Origin: JALOOB01 sp040766655 | GTDB taxonomy: Bacteria > Chloroflexota > Anaerolineae > CG2-30-64-16 | Length of the DNA: 64,000 nt | Assembly (NCBI GenBank): GCA_040766655.1 | Contig: JAXGQB010000010.1 | Span: 1-64,000, forward strand | Reading direction: 5' to 3' | In this document: positions 52,538 to 61,463 of the stretch, piece after piece | How the letters are laid out: the number at the start of each line of letters is the position of its first letter | How positions within the stretch are numbered: the first letter of the stretch is position 1 | The notes under the pieces: generated by a model | Told to the model about the DNA's origin: nothing | The model's database searches: none | What the model saw: the letters and a program-made list of their open reading frames with translations, nothing else | Made by a program: the position numbers and the translations under genes

Positions 52538-53029
52538 ATGCAACAAGTTATGTTCATCGTTCTGAGCCTTGTCACGCTCGCAGCGGCGTTGATGGTCGTG
52601 ATCGCACGCAGCATGTTCCGCGCGGCCCTGTGGCTGGTGCTGACCTTCTTCGGCATCGCAGGCCTGTTCATCCTGCTGCATGCCGAGTTCATCGCCGTGG
52701 CCCAGGTGCTGATCTACGTCGGCGCGATCTCCACGCTGATCATCTTCGCCATCATGTTGAGCCGCGGCGTGATGGATCCCGATGCGCGGCGCTTCAACGA
52801 TCAGTGGGGCGTCGTCGCCGGGTTCGGAGCCGTCCTGTTTGTGCTCCTGGCGGCCGTCGTGACGCGGACGCGCTGGCCGGTGGCACTCGCCGACGTGCCC
52901 GCAGATGCGATCCAGCGCCTCGGCGGCGATTTCGTGGGATCGTACGTGATCCCCTTCGAAGTGGCCTCCGTCCTGCTTGTTGTAGCCATGATCGGCGCGA
53001 TCATCATCGCGCGTGAACAGGAGAGTTAG
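52538..53029 (+). CDS. nuoJ: Complex I subunit NuoJ, second copy (operon 2)
   Basis: 163 residues, five TM helices. ARSMFRAALWLVLTFFGIAGLFILLHAEFIAVAQVLIYVGAISTLIIFAIML contains the NuoJ helix-3 pattern (VLIYVGAI). The C-terminal PFEVASVLLVVAMIGAIIIA is typical. ATG 52538 has a GGGGAT stretch upstream. Confidence 0.94.
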   Translation: MQQVMFIVLSLVTLAAALMVVIARSMFRAALWLVLTFFGIAGLFILLHAEFIAVAQVLIYVGAISTLIIFAIMLSRGVMDPDARRFNDQWGVVAGFGAVLFVLLAAVVTRTRWPVALADVPADAIQRLGGDFVGSYVIPFEVASVLLVVAMIGAIIIAREQES

Positions 53030-53031
53030 GC

Positions 53032-53340
53032 ATGGTTCCACTCACCTGGTATCTGCTCGTAGCCGCCGCCCTGTTCTGCATCGGCGCGTTCGGCGCATTG
53101 GCCCGCCGCAACGCGGTCGGCGTGCTCATGGGGATCGAGTTGATGCTGAACGCGGTCAACATCAACTTGATCGCGTTCTGGCGTTACGTCGGCGTCACTC
53201 AAATGACGGGCCAGCTGTTCGCCATCTTCGTCATCACCGTGGCCGCGGCCGAGGCTGCGGTTGGGCTTGCGCTGATCATCTCGATTTATCGCCAGCGCAG
53301 CACGGTGAACGTCGAAGAGATCGACACGATGAAGGGATAG
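53032..53340 (+). CDS. nuoK: Complex I subunit NuoK, second copy (operon 2)
   Basis: 102 residues, three TM helices. IGAFGALARRNAVGVLMGIELMLNAVNINL carries the essential buried Glu; AAAEAAVGLALI carries the second. Two bases after the nuoJ stop. Confidence 0.95.
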   Translation: MVPLTWYLLVAAALFCIGAFGALARRNAVGVLMGIELMLNAVNINLIAFWRYVGVTQMTGQLFAIFVITVAAAEAAVGLALIISIYRQRSTVNVEEIDTMKG

Positions 53341-53344
53341 CGCC

Positions 53345-55612
53345 ATGAGCGAACACGCAGCCCTGCCCGCCATTTTCAACCTGACGCCGATCATCCCGTT
53401 CCTGCCGCTCGCTGCGTTCGCGCTGATCGTGCTGTGGGCCCACCGCAGCAAGAAGCTCAGTGCGGGGCTGGCCATCGGCGGCATCGCCCTGGCGTGGGTC
53501 CTGAGCTGGGCCATCGCCTTCACGACCTTCGGTATCGAGCATTTCGGAGAGACCCCGTTCCGGGTGTTCCGCGACTGGCTGCCGACCGGACGCACCTGGC
53601 AGGCCTTCGGCTTTGCGGTCGACCCCCTGACCGGCGGGATGCTCATCATGGTGCCGTTCGTCTGCTTCCTGATCTTCGTTTACTCCGTCGGCTACATGGG
53701 GGTGGGCAAGCCGGAGAGCCACCACGATGAGCGCGGCAAGCCGGCTGAGCCGGGCCACGTCGATCGGCTGGCGAGCCGCTTCTTCGCCTACATCGCCCTC
53801 TTCGCCACCGGCATGCTCGGCTTCGTCCTGGCCGACAACCTGATCCTGGCGATGGTCTTCTGGGAGATCATGGGCCTCTGCTCCTACCTGCTGATCGGGT
53901 TCTGGTCGGCCCGTAAGTATGCCAACCCCAGGCAGATCACGCCCAAGGAGGCAGGGCTCAAGGCGTTCCTGACCACCCGCGTCGGCGACACCATCATGCT
54001 TGCCGGCTTCTTCCTGCTCTACGCGCAGACCGGTTCGCTCAGCTTTGTCGACATCTTCCAGCCCGCGATGCTGGAGAAGCTGGCAACTACCACGGTCAAC
54101 CTGCCGATCGCAGGCGCGACGCCCTGGGCGACGCTGATCGCCATCCTGATCTTCTTCGGCGCCATCGGCAAGAGCGCCCAGTTCCCCCTGCACGTCTGGC
54201 TGCCCGATGCGATGGAGGGCCCGACGCCCGTCTCTGCCCTGATTCACGCCGCCACCATGGTGTCGGCCGGCGTCTACCTGGTCATCCGCACCTTCCCGCT
54301 GATGCAGGCGGTCGAGCACGGCGCGGCACTCAAGTTCATCGCATTCACCGGGTCGTTCACGGCCCTGTTCGCAGCGACCATCGCGCTGGCGCAGAACGAC
54401 ATCAAGAAGGTACTGGCCTACTCGACCATCTCCCAGCTCGGCTATATGTTCGCCGCGCTGGGCATGGGCGCTTACGTGGCGGCCACCTTCCACCTGCTGA
54501 CCCATTCGTTCTTCAAGGCGCTCCTGTTCCTGGCCTCCGGCAGCGTGATCCACGGCGTGGAGCACGGGCACCATGAGACCGCACACGGCCACGGCCACCA
54601 TGTTGCAGACGACGCTCACGCACACGATCACGCAAACCTTCAACCTGCCAACGTGCAACCTGTTTTTGATCCGCAGGACATGCGCAACATGGGCGGCCTG
54701 TTCCGCCGCATGCCGCGCACCGCGTGGACCTTCATCATCGGCGGCATGGCGCTGAGCGGCTTCCCGTTGATCACCGCCGGCTTCTGGAGCAAGGATGAAA
54801 TCCTTGCGGATGCATGGGCGCACGAACACACCATCATCTTCGCCGTGCTGGCCATCTCCGCGCTGCTGACCGCCTTCTATACCGGCCGGCAGATCATGAT
54901 GACCTTCTTCGGAAAGCCGCGCACGGAGGCTGCCGCACATGCATCGGAGCACGACAGCATCTTCGCCTGGATGACCATCCCGCTGATGGCGTTGGCGGTG
55001 TTTGCAGTCGCGGGGGGTTGGGTCGGCATCCCGACATCGTTCCCGGTCCTGGGTGCACTCTCCACCAACCCGTTCCATCATTACATCGGCAGCCTGGCCG
55101 AGGCGCTGCATATCAAAGCGGCTGAGCTGCCATTCAACGCGATTCCGCTGCTGACATCGCTCGTCGTGGCCTTGGGTGGCCTCTTCCTGGGCTGGCTCGT
55201 ATACCGGGGATACGCCGGCAGGGGGGAGCGCGCGGCGCTGGATCCCTTGCAGCGGCCGTTGGGCAGGCTCTACCCTGTACTGCAGAACAAGTACTACTTC
55301 GACGAGCTGTACGATAGGCTGTTGATCAAGAGCTCGCAGCGGTTGGCAAGTTGGCTGTTCAAGTTCGACGATTCGTGGGTCATCGACCCGATCGTCGACG
55401 GCGTGGGCAAGCTGGGCCGCCGGTTGTCTGAGGTCGGCCATTGGATCGACGTGAACATCGTCGATCGCATCGTGAACGGCGTGGGCGCGGTTGCCGGTGC
55501 GTTGGGCAGCTCGCTTCGTGTGCTCCAGACCGGCAAGGCACAGAACTACCTGCTGGTCGGCCTGGTCGCGATATCGGTATTGTTGGGCGCATTTCTGTTG
55601 CTGCCCAAGTGA
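53345..55612 (+). CDS. nuoL: Complex I subunit NuoL, second copy with His-rich insert (operon 2)
   Basis: 755 residues, over 120 longer than the operon-1 NuoL. Typical motifs: FWEIMGLCSYLLIGFWSARKYA, KSAQFPLHVWLPDAMEGPTPVSALIHAATMV, THSFFKALLFLASGSVIHGVEHG and DMRNMGGLFRRMPRTAWTF. Between the last two (about residues 402-440) lies a His-rich insert with about ten His in 25 residues, then a stretch that may be a degenerate family C repeat. Extra length is also spread in the N-terminal loops and the C-terminal lateral helix region. Starts 5 bases after nuoK. Confidence 0.95.
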   Translation: MSEHAALPAIFNLTPIIPFLPLAAFALIVLWAHRSKKLSAGLAIGGIALAWVLSWAIAFTTFGIEHFGETPFRVFRDWLPTGRTWQAFGFAVDPLTGGMLIMVPFVCFLIFVYSVGYMGVGKPESHHDERGKPAEPGHVDRLASRFFAYIALFATGMLGFVLADNLILAMVFWEIMGLCSYLLIGFWSARKYANPRQITPKEAGLKAFLTTRVGDTIMLAGFFLLYAQTGSLSFVDIFQPAMLEKLATTTVNLPIAGATPWATLIAILIFFGAIGKSAQFPLHVWLPDAMEGPTPVSALIHAATMVSAGVYLVIRTFPLMQAVEHGAALKFIAFTGSFTALFAATIALAQNDIKKVLAYSTISQLGYMFAALGMGAYVAATFHLLTHSFFKALLFLASGSVIHGVEHGHHETAHGHGHHVADDAHAHDHANLQPANVQPVFDPQDMRNMGGLFRRMPRTAWTFIIGGMALSGFPLITAGFWSKDEILADAWAHEHTIIFAVLAISALLTAFYTGRQIMMTFFGKPRTEAAAHASEHDSIFAWMTIPLMALAVFAVAGGWVGIPTSFPVLGALSTNPFHHYIGSLAEALHIKAAELPFNAIPLLTSLVVALGGLFLGWLVYRGYAGRGERAALDPLQRPLGRLYPVLQNKYYFDELYDRLLIKSSQRLASWLFKFDDSWVIDPIVDGVGKLGRRLSEVGHWIDVNIVDRIVNGVGAVAGALGSSLRVLQTGKAQNYLLVGLVAISVLLGAFLLLPK
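54631..54661. repeat. Possible family C repeat inside nuoL2
   Basis: AACCTTCAACCTGCCAACG and following bases resemble the TTGAAGGT family read on the other strand. In frame it encodes NLQPANVQP right after the His-rich stretch. Degenerate, so chance resemblance is possible. Confidence 0.45.
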
Positions 55613-55669
55613 TGGTTGTTGTGAAACCTCCTCTCATTCGCGTATTTCGCATTACCGGAGGGCTTGTTC

Positions 55670-57250
55670 ATGAATAGTTGGCTCCTTACCGCTATCACCT
55701 TCGTGCCGCTGGTCGGCGCCATCCTGACGCTGCTGCCTTGGGGCAAATGGCTCAAGCTCGACAAGGCGGGCGAAGAGTCACTGATCAGGAAGGGCGCGAT
55801 CGCCATCAGCACGCTGCCGTTGGGCCTTGCCATCATCCTGTGGTTCGCCTACAACCAGGCAACTGCCGGCATGCAGTTCGAGCTCAAGGTGCCGTGGATC
55901 AGCGCGCTCAACGTGAACTATCACATCGGCGTGGATGGCTTGAGCGTGCCGCTGGTGTTCCTGACCACGTTCCTGACCACGCTTGGGCTGTACTATTCCG
56001 CGCGGACCATCAAGCGGCGCGTGCGCGAGTTCTTCTTCCTGTTCCTGCTGCTCGAGATGGGCATGCTTGGCGTCTTCATGTCGCTGGACCTCGTGCTCTT
56101 CTACGTCTTCTGGGAGATCGGGCTGGTGCCGATGTACTTCCTGATCGGCATCTGGGGTCAGGCGAAGGACCGGCCGCAGTATTCGGCCATCAAGTTCTTC
56201 CTCTACACCATGGCAGGCTCCGTGTTCATGCTGCTGGCCATCCTTGGCATCTACTTCACCACGGGGAGCTTCGACATCCTCGAGGCGCAGGCGGCCAAGC
56301 CGTTCGCCGGCAATGTGCTCCTCTCCAGCCTGGCCTTCTTCGCCTTCTTCGTGGCGTTCGCCATCAAGGTGCCGAGCTGGCCCTTCCACACCTGGTTGCC
56401 TGACGCTCATACCGCCGCACCGACGGCCGGCTCCGTGATCCTGGCCGGCGTCCTGCTGAAGCTGGGCGCGTACGGCATCCTGCGCATTGCCCTCCCGGTC
56501 TTTCCCGAGGCGGCCCACCGCTACGCCCTTCTCATCGTGGCGCTGGGCGTCATCTCCATCATCTACGGCGCGTTCGTGTCCATGGCGCAGTGGGACCTGA
56601 AGCGCCTCATCGCCTACTCCTCCGTGAGCCACATGGGCTACGTGATGCTCGGCGTGGGCGCGGCAGCCTACGCCATCGGCAATCCGGACCTGATCGACGC
56701 GGCCGCCATGGCGCTGAACGGCGCGGCGCTGCAGATGTTCACCCACGGCCTCAGCACGGGCGCCTTATTCTTCCTGGTCGGCGTCATCTACGAGCGGGCA
56801 CATGTGCGTGACCTGAAGATGTTCGGTGGACTGAGCGGCAAGACCCCCTATTACTACGGTCTCTTCGCGGTGGCCGCGTTCACGTCGCTGGGCCTGCCCG
56901 GCCTGGCCGGTTTCTGGAGCGAGTTCTTCGTCTTCCGCGGTGCGTTTGCCATTGTGAGCGTCTGGGCGGCCGTCGGTGTGATCGGCATCGTCCTGACCGC
57001 GGCCTACATCCTGTGGAAGATCGTGCAGTACACCTTCCTGGGCGAGTACGACCCGCACAAGATCGCGCACTGGACCGACGTCGAGACGGGAGCCGAGGTG
57101 CACGAGCCGAAGGACCTGGCGCTGTTCGAAAAGGTGACGCTCTGGCCGCTGACGATCTTCATGATCCTGTTCGGCCTATTCCCGGCGCTCATCCTGGTGT
57201 TCTTCAACAAGACGTTTGTCGACCTGATGACCGGTCTGGCTGGCAAGTGA
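55670..57250 (+). CDS. nuoM: Complex I subunit NuoM, second copy (operon 2)
   Basis: 526 residues, about 14 TM helices. HIGVDGLSVPLVFLTTFLTTLG, FYVFWEIGLVPMYFLIGIWG with the pumping Glu, AIKVPSWPFHTWLPDAHTAAPTAGSVILA, and SLGLPGLAGFWSEFFVF. ATG 55670 follows CGGAGGG; a TTG two codons earlier is too close to that site. Confidence 0.95.
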   Translation: MNSWLLTAITFVPLVGAILTLLPWGKWLKLDKAGEESLIRKGAIAISTLPLGLAIILWFAYNQATAGMQFELKVPWISALNVNYHIGVDGLSVPLVFLTTFLTTLGLYYSARTIKRRVREFFFLFLLLEMGMLGVFMSLDLVLFYVFWEIGLVPMYFLIGIWGQAKDRPQYSAIKFFLYTMAGSVFMLLAILGIYFTTGSFDILEAQAAKPFAGNVLLSSLAFFAFFVAFAIKVPSWPFHTWLPDAHTAAPTAGSVILAGVLLKLGAYGILRIALPVFPEAAHRYALLIVALGVISIIYGAFVSMAQWDLKRLIAYSSVSHMGYVMLGVGAAAYAIGNPDLIDAAAMALNGAALQMFTHGLSTGALFFLVGVIYERAHVRDLKMFGGLSGKTPYYYGLFAVAAFTSLGLPGLAGFWSEFFVFRGAFAIVSVWAAVGVIGIVLTAAYILWKIVQYTFLGEYDPHKIAHWTDVETGAEVHEPKDLALFEKVTLWPLTIFMILFGLFPALILVFFNKTFVDLMTGLAGK

Positions 57251-57275
57251 CGATCGAAGGACAGGAGGCGGTCTC

Positions 57276-58766
57276 TTGAAAGCAACCGACTTGACATATC
57301 TCCTGCCGGAGATCATTCTGCTGCTGGGCGCGGCACTGGTATTCGTGCTGGATATCGTGTGGCTCCGCCGCGCGGCGCCCGAGCGGCGCCTCCAGTGGCT
57401 GCCCGGCATCGCGATCGGCGTGCTGCTGCTGGCCGCGCTGGGCCTGATCCCCAGCCAGGGACAGACCGCGTCGGTCGCAACCATGCTGAGGGTGGATGGC
57501 TTCGCCATCTTCTTCAAGGCCCTGGCGTTGATGGGCGTCGCGCTGGTCATATCGATGGCCATCCCATATCTCAAGGGGCGCACGCCATTCACGGGTGAGT
57601 TCTATGCGCTGCTGCTGGTCACCGCACTGGCCATCAGTCTCGCTGTTTCAGCGACCAACCTGGTGATGATCTACCTCAGCATGGAGTTCCTGAGCATCAC
57701 GAGCTACGTGCTGGCCGGCTATTTTCGCCACGACCGCAAGTCGGGCGAGGCCGCGCTGAAGTACTTCCTGTACGGCGCGACCGCGTCGGCAACCATGCTC
57801 TACGGCATGTCGCTGCTGTACGGTGCGACGGGCACGACGGACCTGGCGCAGCTCTCGGTCGTGCTCGGCGCCGGCGCGCGCGGCGACTTGCTCTGGCTCA
57901 TCACGCCTGCGATCGTCCTGCTGATGGCGGGTTTCGGCTTCAAGGCCAGCCTCGTCCCGTTCCACCAGTGGGCGCCTGACACCTACGAAGGCGCGCCCAC
58001 GCCCGTCACCGCGTTTCTGTCGACCGCTTCCAAGGCGACGGGTTTCGCCATCCTGATGCGCGTCTTCATCACGGCGCTGGGCCGCGGCGCCATTCCCGGG
58101 CAGTGGGTCCCCCTGTTGGTCGCCATCGCGGTGCTGACGATGACTTTGGGCAACCTGACCGCGCTGCGCCAGACCAACATCAAGCGCCTTCTGGCGTACT
58201 CATCCATCGCCCAGGCGGGCTACATCCTGATCGGCGTGGTGGCCATCGTGGCCGACGGCGGACGCACGTTCACCGGCATCAACGGCGTGCTGATCTACCT
58301 CCTCGCCTATCTCTTCACGAACCTGGGTGCGTTCGCAGTGGTCACCGCCATCGAGACCGTCACGGGCAAGGTCGAGATCAAGGACTACGCCGGCCTGGTG
58401 CGCAGGGCGCCGTGGCTCGCCGCGCTGCTGCTGATCTTCTTGTTGTCGCTGGCCGGCATCCCGCCCACCGGTGGCTTCCTCGGTAAGCTGTACGTGTTCG
58501 GTGCGGCGGTCCAGGTCCAGATGTGGGTGCTGCTCGCGATCGCGGCCGTCAACACGGTCGTGGCCGCGTTCTACTACCTGAACATCGTCCGCTACATGTT
58601 CTTCACGTCGGCTGAGGAAGGGGCCGAGCGGGTCGCGACGCCCCCTGCGTTCGGAGCGGTGTTGGGCATCACGGCCGTCGTCACGGTGCTGTTGGGCCTC
58701 ATCCCAGGGCCGGTCATCGCCTGGGCGTCGGAGTCGGCGAGGTCGCTGCTGGCATTCTTGCGTTGA
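57276..58766 (+). CDS. nuoN: Complex I subunit NuoN, second copy (operon 2)
   Basis: 496 residues, about 14 TM helices. SITSYVLAGYFRHDRKSGEAALKYFLYGATASATMLYG, ASLVPFHQWAPDTYEGAPTPVTAFLS and SLAGIPPTGGFLGKLYVF. The start is TTG 57276, 7 bases after AGGAGG; no ATG competes. Last complex I gene of the rightward operon. Confidence 0.94.
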   Translation: MKATDLTYLLPEIILLLGAALVFVLDIVWLRRAAPERRLQWLPGIAIGVLLLAALGLIPSQGQTASVATMLRVDGFAIFFKALALMGVALVISMAIPYLKGRTPFTGEFYALLLVTALAISLAVSATNLVMIYLSMEFLSITSYVLAGYFRHDRKSGEAALKYFLYGATASATMLYGMSLLYGATGTTDLAQLSVVLGAGARGDLLWLITPAIVLLMAGFGFKASLVPFHQWAPDTYEGAPTPVTAFLSTASKATGFAILMRVFITALGRGAIPGQWVPLLVAIAVLTMTLGNLTALRQTNIKRLLAYSSIAQAGYILIGVVAIVADGGRTFTGINGVLIYLLAYLFTNLGAFAVVTAIETVTGKVEIKDYAGLVRRAPWLAALLLIFLLSLAGIPPTGGFLGKLYVFGAAVQVQMWVLLAIAAVNTVVAAFYYLNIVRYMFFTSAEEGAERVATPPAFGAVLGITAVVTVLLGLIPGPVIAWASESARSLLAFLR

Positions 58767-58783
58767 GCAGACTGGACTGAGCT

Positions 58784-59329
58784 TTGGAGGACGAAAAGTG
58801 GGTTCGCCGCCGGCGCGAGCCGCGAACAGGTAGGGCTCGCCAGTTCGCAAAGAAGTACCGCTTCGAACTGGTGTGGGCCGGACTGGTTCTGGTTGGCCTG
58901 TTCCTGTTGTTCGAGCCGTTCAGCCTGCGGGAGACGCTGTGGGTGTGGGCGCGCGAGACTGCACATCGCCTGCTGGCCCACCTCTCCCGCCTCGACCAGG
59001 TGATCGGCGACCTACTGGCGCGCACTTCCCCCTCCGACCTGCTCGGCTTTGCCCTGATTGTGGGGGCCGTCGTGGCGCTCGCCTTGCGCACGCGCCAGCG
59101 GCTGCTGACAGATGAGCGCTACACGGCGATCAAGTGCCCGAAGTGCGGCGGCGCCGTCCATCGCGTGCACCGTTCCGCGCTCGATCGCTGGATCAACGCC
59201 TGCGTGCCGGTGCGCCGGTATCGATGCGCCGACAGCCGTTGCGGCTGGCAGGGCCTGCGCACCGGCAAGGGTGGGCACTCCGCCGGTTCACTTGGCCATT
59301 CGCATTCTGCATCCGGGGGGGCCGCCTGA
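58784..59329 (+). CDS. Membrane protein with C-terminal zinc ribbon, unknown
   Basis: About 181 residues. A basic N terminus is followed by a TM helix (FELVWAGLVLVGLFLLFEPF) and a second near residues 86-101 (LLGFALIVGAVVALAL). The C-terminal domain is a zinc ribbon: CPKCGG, then CADSRCGWQGLR. No ATG exists early in the frame; TTG 58784 is used but the true start is uncertain. It begins 17 bases after nuoN and 3 bases before murE, so it may link the two transcription units. Function unknown. Confidence 0.7.
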   Translation: MEDEKWVRRRREPRTGRARQFAKKYRFELVWAGLVLVGLFLLFEPFSLRETLWVWARETAHRLLAHLSRLDQVIGDLLARTSPSDLLGFALIVGAVVALALRTRQRLLTDERYTAIKCPKCGGAVHRVHRSALDRWINACVPVRRYRCADSRCGWQGLRTGKGGHSAGSLGHSHSASGGAA

Positions 59330-59332
59330 GCC

Positions 59333-60994
59333 ATGCGCCTGGGACAACTGATTGAGACCCTGCCCGGCCTCAGGGCGGTGCAGGGTGACCTCGACGTCGA
59401 GATCTCTCTCATCACCGCCGATTCGCGCCAGGTCGTGCCTGGCGCTTTGTTTGTGGCCTACCGCGGGGTCGGGGTGGATGGCGCAAGGTACGTGCCCGAT
59501 GCCCTCCGGCGGGGCGCGGTGGCGGTGGCCGGCGAGGTCGAGGCGGGCAATTGGCCCGTTCCCTACGTCCAGGTGGACAACGGCCGGGCCGCGCTTGCGT
59601 GGCTCCATGCGGCCTGGTACGGCCATCCCAGTCGCAGCATGACCATCGTCGGGATCACCGGCACCGACGGCAAGACCACGACCGCGAACGTCCTGTTCGG
59701 CATCCTGAAGACGGCCGGCCTCCGCGCGGCCATGATCAGCACCGTGAATGCGATCATCGGCGACCAGGGCTACGATACGGGGCTGCACACCACGACGCCT
59801 GACGCGGCCGACGTCCAGCGGCTGCTGGCGCAGATGCGCGACGCCGGAACCGAGATCGCAGTGTTGGAGACGACCTCTCACGGCCTGGCGCAGCACCGCG
59901 TGGGCGCGATCGACTTCGACATAGCCGTCGTCACGAACATCACGCACGAGCATCTCGACTTTCACGGCAGCTACGAGGCGTATCGCGACGCCAAGGCGAT
60001 TCTGTTCCGCTCGCTGCTCGGGGCGCAAGGGGGCGCTGAGGACGCGCCCCGGCTCTCGGGCGGCGGACCGCACGCCGTGACGAAGACCGCGATCCTGAAT
60101 GCGGACGATGGCTCGTTCCCCCATCTGGCCGCCATCCCTGCGGAGCGCTACATCGTCTACACGGCGGAGGTCGGCGACCGCGCCGCGGCGATCCGCCAAC
60201 AATTCGGTGCGACCGCGCGGGTCACGGTACTGCAGGCGACCGGCGTGCGCCAGGCCCCGGCAGGAATGTCGTTCGAGGTGCGGCGCTATGAGGCGGGCAT
60301 CTCCTTGCCGTCGATGGTGCTGACCACGCACCTGGTGGGCCGGTACAACGTCTCGAATATCCTCGCCGTAGCCGGCGCCGCGCTGGCCTTGGGCATCGAC
60401 GCGGACGTGATTGCGGAAGGTATTGCCGCATTCGAGGGCCTCGTCGGGCGCATGGAGCGGATCGACCGCGGCCAGCCCTTCACGGCTGTGGTGGATTTCG
60501 CGCACACGCCCAACGCGCTCGCCGCAGTCATCTCGGCCGCACACCAGATCATCGAGCCCGAGGGCCGGGTCATCGTCGTGTTCGGCAGCGCAGGGCTGCG
60601 AGACCGCGAGAAACGCCGCCTGATGGGGCGGGTGTCCGCGCGGCTGGCGGATTACACCGTCATCACTGCGGAGGATCCGCGCACCGAGAATCTGGATGCG
60701 ATCATTGCCGAGACCGCAGACGCGATGATCGCGGAGGGGCGTGTCGAGGGCGTCGATTTCGTGCGCGAAGGGGATCGCCAGTCTGCAATCCTGCACGCGG
60801 TGCGCAACGCCCGGCCCGGTGACATCGTATTAGTCTGCGGCAAGGGGCACGAGCAGTCGATGTGTTTCGGGACGGTGGAACACCCCTGGCGTGACCAGGA
60901 CGCCCTCGCCTGGGCGCTGGAGCGACTGGGCGGAGCAGCCGATACGCCGCCGCCCTTTCCCCTGCCCACCTGGCTGGGCCTGCTGCCCATCTGA
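59333..60994 (+). CDS. murE: MurE-type UDP-N-acetylmuramyl tripeptide ligase
   Basis: A 553-residue Mur ligase that adds the third amino acid to the peptidoglycan stem peptide in the cytoplasm, using ATP. Motifs: N-terminal ITADSRQVVPGALFVAYRG, ATP loop GITGTDGKTTTANVL, TTTPDA, VLETTSHGLAQHR, TNITHEHLDFHGSYEAYRDAK and VVDFAHTPNAL. The substrate-selecting loop reads EDPRTE, close to the DNPR motif of diaminopimelate-adding enzymes but with Asp for Asn. The third amino acid is therefore not certain. About 60 residues longer than E. coli MurE, partly at the C terminus. Confidence 0.9.
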   Translation: MRLGQLIETLPGLRAVQGDLDVEISLITADSRQVVPGALFVAYRGVGVDGARYVPDALRRGAVAVAGEVEAGNWPVPYVQVDNGRAALAWLHAAWYGHPSRSMTIVGITGTDGKTTTANVLFGILKTAGLRAAMISTVNAIIGDQGYDTGLHTTTPDAADVQRLLAQMRDAGTEIAVLETTSHGLAQHRVGAIDFDIAVVTNITHEHLDFHGSYEAYRDAKAILFRSLLGAQGGAEDAPRLSGGGPHAVTKTAILNADDGSFPHLAAIPAERYIVYTAEVGDRAAAIRQQFGATARVTVLQATGVRQAPAGMSFEVRRYEAGISLPSMVLTTHLVGRYNVSNILAVAGAALALGIDADVIAEGIAAFEGLVGRMERIDRGQPFTAVVDFAHTPNALAAVISAAHQIIEPEGRVIVVFGSAGLRDREKRRLMGRVSARLADYTVITAEDPRTENLDAIIAETADAMIAEGRVEGVDFVREGDRQSAILHAVRNARPGDIVLVCGKGHEQSMCFGTVEHPWRDQDALAWALERLGGAADTPPPFPLPTWLGLLPI

Positions 60995-61463
60995 CAGGTA
61001 GCCTCGCCTACCCGGTGGGGGCCGCAGGCCCACAGGCCGGAATCTGCCCGGTTTGATTTTGCTTTTGGACAGGCCGGGAGTACAATTACCCAGTACAGAC
61101 AACTGCCATCATCGAAGCGTTGTGTCGAACTGGTAGGGAGAACTCGCTCCCAAGGATGCATTCACTAAGGTTATGGATACAGAAACAGCATCTGGAAGTA
61201 CTAACGGGACTGACGGCGATAGTACCGCTGCCAGTCAGGAACCCAGCGGCCGGCCTGCTGCCGGCCACCCCGCTGTGACCCCAGCCGCGGCCTAGCCGCC
61301 CCGTCGGGCCACCGCGTACTGGTGGCCGCCAAGTTCAGACCCTCTCCGCTGCTCATTCGAATCGCACAATTACGGTCGTCGAGCCCTGGCGCGTCAGCGG
61401 CTCATCGCGCGTCCAACAAGAGCGATGAGCCGGACTTGCCTGTGCTCGCGGAAGGGGGCGCCC
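60995..61463 (+). other. Intergenic region / CorA leader
   Basis: About 470 bases between murE and the CorA-type gene. A GGGCC-GCA-GGCCC hairpin near 61018-61030 could end the murE transcript. TACAAT at 61081-61086 is a possible -10 element. A 40-codon frame at 61173-61295 is low complexity and has no ribosome-binding site, so it is not called a gene. Three strong hairpins follow. Confidence 0.45.
61248..61432 (+). promoter_or_regulatory. Hairpin-rich 5' leader of the CorA-type gene
   Basis: Three perfect stems in a row: 61248-61266 (7 bp, GGCCGGC), 61307-61327 (7 bp, GGCCACC) and 61398-61432 (11 bp, CGGCTCATCGC). The last ends about 30 bases before the start codon. A structured leader controlling a magnesium transporter is plausible by analogy with known leaders of this kind, but no known riboswitch consensus was recognised. 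Confidence 0.4.

Noticed and set aside
61173..61295. A 40-codon frame upstream of the CorA-type gene as a leader peptide
   Set aside because: No ribosome-binding site, low-complexity composition, and it overlaps a strong hairpin; not enough to call a gene.
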